NCBI GenBank assembly: GCA_003240625.1
Contig: QFMX01000004.1
Location: 1 to 64,000 of the forward strand
Reading direction: 5' to 3'
DNA length: 64,000 nucleotides
Source: Sphingomonas taxi
Lineage (GTDB): Bacteria > Pseudomonadota > Alphaproteobacteria > Sphingomonadales > Sphingomonadaceae
In this document: in pieces, positions 61,081-64,000 of the stretch
Layout of the letters: the number at the start of each line of letters is the position of its first letter
Position numbering within the stretch: position 1 is the stretch's first letter
Notes under the pieces: model-generated
Databases searched by the model: none
What the model saw: the letters and a program-made list of their open reading frames with translations, nothing else
Told to the model about the DNA's origin: nothing
Made by a program: the position numbers and the translations under genes

Positions 61081-61103
61081 TCGCGTCCTATGCGGATACA
61101 CAC

Positions 61104-62582
61104 ATGACATCACTTTCTCGTTACCGGGCCGAATGGTTCAGCGGCCCTACGGCTGCGCGCCGTGACGTTCTCGCCGGCATGGTCGGCACCTTCGCACTGA
61201 TCCCAGAGGTCATCGCCTTCTCGTTCGTCGCCGGCATCGATCCCGAAGTCGGCCTGTTCGCCTCGTTCGTGATCGGCATCGTCATCGCGTTCGCCGGCGG
61301 CCGTCCCGCGATGATCTCCGGCGCGGCAGGCTCCGTCGCGCTAGTCGCCGCCGCGCTGGTCCACGCATACGGCCTGCAATATCTGCTCGTCGCCACGATC
61401 CTCGCCGGCGCACTCCAGATCGCATTCGGCCTCGCCAAGCTCGACATCCTGATGCGGTTCGTCTCGAAGTCGGTTCATGCCGGCTTCGTCAACGCGCTCG
61501 CGATCCTGATCTTCTCGGCGCAGGTGCCGCAGATGGTCGGCGTCAGCTGGCAGGCCTATGCGATGATCGCCGGCGGCCTCGCAATCATCTACCTAGTCCC
61601 GCGGATCTCCAGCGCGATCCCGTCGCCGCTGATCTGCATCGTCGTCCTCACCGCGATCGCGATGTGGTTCCCGATGCCGCTCAAGACGATCGGCGATCTC
61701 GGTCGCTTGCCCGACTCGCTGCCGTCGTTCGGGTTGCCCGACGTACCCTTGACCTGGGACACGCTGCGGATCGTCACCCCCTATGCATTCGCAATGGCCG
61801 CGGTCGGCCTGCTCGAATCGATGATGACCGCCAGCGTGGTCGACGAACTCACCGAAACCACCAGTTCGAAGGCGCGCGAGTGCACCGGGCTCGGCCTCGC
61901 CAACATCGCGGCGGGCGCGTTCGGCGGCATCGCCGGGTGCGGGATGATCGGCCAGACCGTCGGTAACGTCCGTTATGGCGGCACCGGGCGGCTCTCGACG
62001 ATGGTCGCGGGCGTGTTCCTGCTGATCGTCATGGTGCCACTACGGCCATGGGTCGCGCAGGTGCCGGTCGCGGCGCTGGTCGCGATCATGATCATGGTGT
62101 CGATCAGCACCTTCTCCTGGGGCTCGCTGCGCGACCTCGCACGGCACCCCAAGATGTCGAGCGTGGTGATGGTCGCGACCGTCGTCGTCACCGTCGCGAC
62201 CCACGATCTGTCGCTCGGCGTCGGCGTCGGCGTGCTGCTCAGCGGCGTGTTCTTCGCGTGGAAGGTCACCCGGATGATGGACGTCGCAATCGACCACGAC
62301 GTGGCAAGCGACACGCGTATCTACCGGGTAAGGGGGCAGATCTTCTTCGCCAGCGCCGACATCTTCGCCGATCGGTTCGACCTCCGCGAAACGGCCCGCG
62401 CCGTCCGCATCGACCTGACCAACGCCCATCTCTGGGACGTCACGGCAGTGGCCGCGCTCGAAGATGTCGTCGGCAAACTGCGCCGCCACGGCCGCGAGGT
62501 CGAGGTCATCGGCCTCAACACGGCGAGTGCCACGCTGGTCGATCGCCATGCCCCGTTGATGATGGATCCGATCGGGGGCTAG
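61104..62582 (+). CDS. SulP-family inorganic anion transporter
   Basis: A 492-residue SulP/SLC26 transporter with 10-14 membrane segments (from VLAGMVGTFALIPEVIAFSFVAGIDPEVGL in parts) and a C-terminal STAS domain (about 395-490: YRVRGQIFFASADIFADRF, VRIDLTNAHLWDVTAVAALEDVV in parts). SulP proteins carry sulfate, bicarbonate or other anions. The next genes, cysD and cysN, activate sulfate, so sulfate uptake is a reasonable guess, though the STAS-bearing short form is also used for bicarbonate. It has a structured leader and starts at ATG 61104. Confidence 0.93.
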   Translation: MTSLSRYRAEWFSGPTAARRDVLAGMVGTFALIPEVIAFSFVAGIDPEVGLFASFVIGIVIAFAGGRPAMISGAAGSVALVAAALVHAYGLQYLLVATILAGALQIAFGLAKLDILMRFVSKSVHAGFVNALAILIFSAQVPQMVGVSWQAYAMIAGGLAIIYLVPRISSAIPSPLICIVVLTAIAMWFPMPLKTIGDLGRLPDSLPSFGLPDVPLTWDTLRIVTPYAFAMAAVGLLESMMTASVVDELTETTSSKARECTGLGLANIAAGAFGGIAGCGMIGQTVGNVRYGGTGRLSTMVAGVFLLIVMVPLRPWVAQVPVAALVAIMIMVSISTFSWGSLRDLARHPKMSSVVMVATVVVTVATHDLSLGVGVGVLLSGVFFAWKVTRMMDVAIDHDVASDTRIYRVRGQIFFASADIFADRFDLRETARAVRIDLTNAHLWDVTAVAALEDVVGKLRRHGREVEVIGLNTASATLVDRHAPLMMDPIGG

Positions 62583-62652
62583 TGCTCGATCTTTGGGGCG
62601 GGCGAGAAATACGATGCTGTACGCGCCGCCCCGACGCCCTACGTCGAGGGGG

Positions 62653-63579
62653 ATGACGAACCTTCCAGATACCGGCCCCGTGTCGCTCACGCATCTTCAG
62701 CGGCTCGAGGCGGAGAGCATCCATATTTTGCGCGAGGTCGTGGCCGAGTGCGAGCGCCCGGTGATGCTCTACAGCGTCGGCAAGGATTCCGCGGTGATGC
62801 TGCATCTCGCGCGGAAGGCCTTTTACCCGTCGCCGCCGCCATTCCCGCTGCTGCACGTCGATACGACGTGGAAGTTCAAGGCGATGTACGACCTGCGCGA
62901 CCGGATGGCGACGGAGAGCGGCATGGAGCTTCTCGTCTACAAGAACCCCGAGGCCGAGGCGCGCGGGATCAACCCGTTCGATCACGGCGCGCTCCACACC
63001 GATATGTGGAAGACCGAGGGGCTGAAACAGGCGCTCGACCTACATGGCTTCGACGCGGCGTTCGGCGGCGCGCGGCGTGACGAGGAGAAGAGTCGCGCGA
63101 AGGAGCGCGTCTTCTCGTTCCGCGCCGCGCATCACCGCTGGGATCCGAAGAAGCAGCGCCCCGAGCTGTGGAACCTCTACAATGCGCGGAAAGCCAAGGG
63201 CGAGAGCATCCGCGTCTTCCCGATCTCCAACTGGACCGAACTCGACGTCTGGCAATATATCCAGCTCGAGGACATCCCGATCGTCCCGCTCTATTTCGCC
63301 GCGCCGCGCCCGACCGTCGAACGCGACGGAATGCTGCTGATGGTCGACGACGATCGTTTCCGGCTGGAACCGGGCGAGGTGCCGGTCGAGCGCTCGATCC
63401 GCTTCCGCACGCTGGGCTGCTACCCGTTGACGGGTGCGGTCGAGAGTGAGGCGGCAAGCCTGTCCGCGGTGATCCAAGAGATGCTCCTGACCACCACCAG
63501 CGAACGCCAGGGCCGCGCGATCGACCGCGACGCGGGCTCGGCGAGCATGGAGAAGAAGAAGCAGGAGGGCTATTTCTGA
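62653..63579 (+). CDS. cysD: Sulfate adenylyltransferase subunit 2
   Basis: A 308-residue subunit forming adenosine 5'-phosphosulfate from ATP and sulfate, with CysN supplying GTP energy. The PP-loop VMLYSVGKDSAVMLHLARKAF binds ATP; WKFKAMYDLRDRM, FGGARRDEEKSRAKERVFSFR, FPISNWTELDVWQYI and the tail GSASMEKKKQEGYF are invariant family features. ATG 62653 follows GAGGGGG. Its stop shares bases with the cysN ATG (TGATG), so the two subunits are made together. Confidence 0.97.
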   Translation: MTNLPDTGPVSLTHLQRLEAESIHILREVVAECERPVMLYSVGKDSAVMLHLARKAFYPSPPPFPLLHVDTTWKFKAMYDLRDRMATESGMELLVYKNPEAEARGINPFDHGALHTDMWKTEGLKQALDLHGFDAAFGGARRDEEKSRAKERVFSFRAAHHRWDPKKQRPELWNLYNARKAKGESIRVFPISNWTELDVWQYIQLEDIPIVPLYFAAPRPTVERDGMLLMVDDDRFRLEPGEVPVERSIRFRTLGCYPLTGAVESEAASLSAVIQEMLLTTTSERQGRAIDRDAGSASMEKKKQEGYF

Positions 63580-64000
63580 TGGCTGCGCGCACGCAAGAGT
63601 CCGCCTATCAGGTGCAGGACATCATCGCCGAGGACATCGACGCCTATCTGCTCCAGCACCAGCATAAGTCTCTGCTCCGCTTCATCACCTGCGGGTCCGT
63701 CGATGACGGAAAGTCTACGCTTATCGGGCGCTTGCTGTACGATTCTAAGATGATCTTTGAGGATCAGCTCGCGGCGTTGGAGAGCGACTCGAAGAAGGTC
63801 GGCACGCAAGGCCAGGAGATCGACTTCGCGTTGCTGGTCGACGGGCTTGCCGCGGAGCGCGAGCAGGGCATTACGATCGATGTCGCCTATCGCTATTTCT
63901 CGACCGAGAAGCGCAAGTTCATCGTCGCCGATACGCCGGGGCACGAGCAGTATACGCGCAACATGATCACCGGCGCGTCGACCGCCGATCTCGCGGTGAT
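63579..64000 (+). CDS. cysN: Sulfate adenylyltransferase subunit 1 (CysN or CysNC), 5' part
   Basis: The first 140 codons of the GTPase subunit of ATP sulfurylase; the gene runs off the right edge. G1 motif GSVDDGKSTLIGRLLYDSK, switch I AEREQGITIDVAYRYF and G3 DTPGHEQYTRNM are all present. Whether an APS kinase (CysC) domain is fused at the C-terminus, common in this group, cannot be seen. Confidence 0.95.
   Translation, partial: MAARTQESAYQVQDIIAEDIDAYLLQHQHKSLLRFITCGSVDDGKSTLIGRLLYDSKMIFEDQLAALESDSKKVGTQGQEIDFALLVDGLAAEREQGITIDVAYRYFSTEKRKFIVADTPGHEQYTRNMITGASTADLAV

Overview
The window is a gene-dense, high-GC stretch of chromosome from an alphaproteobacterium, most likely Sphingomonas or a close relative. 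I base this on the protein families seen: large TonB-dependent receptors, a PdhB with a fused N-terminal lipoyl domain, a TrmFO of alphaproteobacterial type, and a GH18/deacetylase/glycosyltransferase fusion. Many 4-nt ATGA/GTGA operon overlaps and several families of long GC-rich palindromic intergenic repeats fit the same picture. This rests on recognition of families, not on a search. I see no rRNA, tRNA, CRISPR array, prophage or intact insertion sequence. The window cuts lepA at the left edge and cysN at the right edge.

Left part (1-13.7 kb): end of lepA; a small toxin-antitoxin pair whose toxin seems to start at CTG; an orphan TonB-dependent receptor; a 1122-residue fusion for exopolysaccharide processing and synthesis; the molybdate importer modABC; a periplasmic GH3 glucosidase and htpG on the minus strand. 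Next (14-19 kb) is a likely functional set: a Tat-exported flavin amine oxidase, a TonB-dependent receptor and an exported RidA-family imine deaminase. At 19.2-22.7 kb a tightly coupled group holds a DUF4126-like remnant, a mercuric-reductase-like flavoprotein, a thioredoxin-reductase-like flavoprotein fused to a cyclic-nucleotide-binding-like domain, and a UBP-type zinc finger protein. I consider this the least explained system in the window.

The middle (25.4-33.3 kb) is a cobalamin island confined to late steps: adenosylation (cobO), cobyric acid amidation (cobQ), aminopropanol attachment (cobD with its threonine-phosphate decarboxylase) and nucleotide-loop assembly (cobU, cobT, cobS, a ribazole-phosphatase-like gene). 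A cobalamin riboswitch precedes a DUF1636 gene that heads the cobT operon. Then come a CRP/FNR-type regulator, an M20 hydrolase with astA, rppH, and a block of histone-deacetylase-like amidohydrolase, photolyase and cyclopropane fatty acid synthase. The last two are a pairing known from singlet-oxygen defence in Rhodobacter.

The right part (42.5-64 kb) is mostly core metabolism: purF, hisI, a MerR regulator with an acyl-CoA dehydrogenase, cysK in an operon with a transporter and a SleB-type hydrolase, pdhAB, three TadE/TadG-like genes, a squalene/phytoene-synthase-like gene, trmFO, and a sulfur block with a SulP transporter behind a structured leader followed by cysD and cysN. cysK, sulP and cysDN together cover sulfate uptake, activation and cysteine synthesis.
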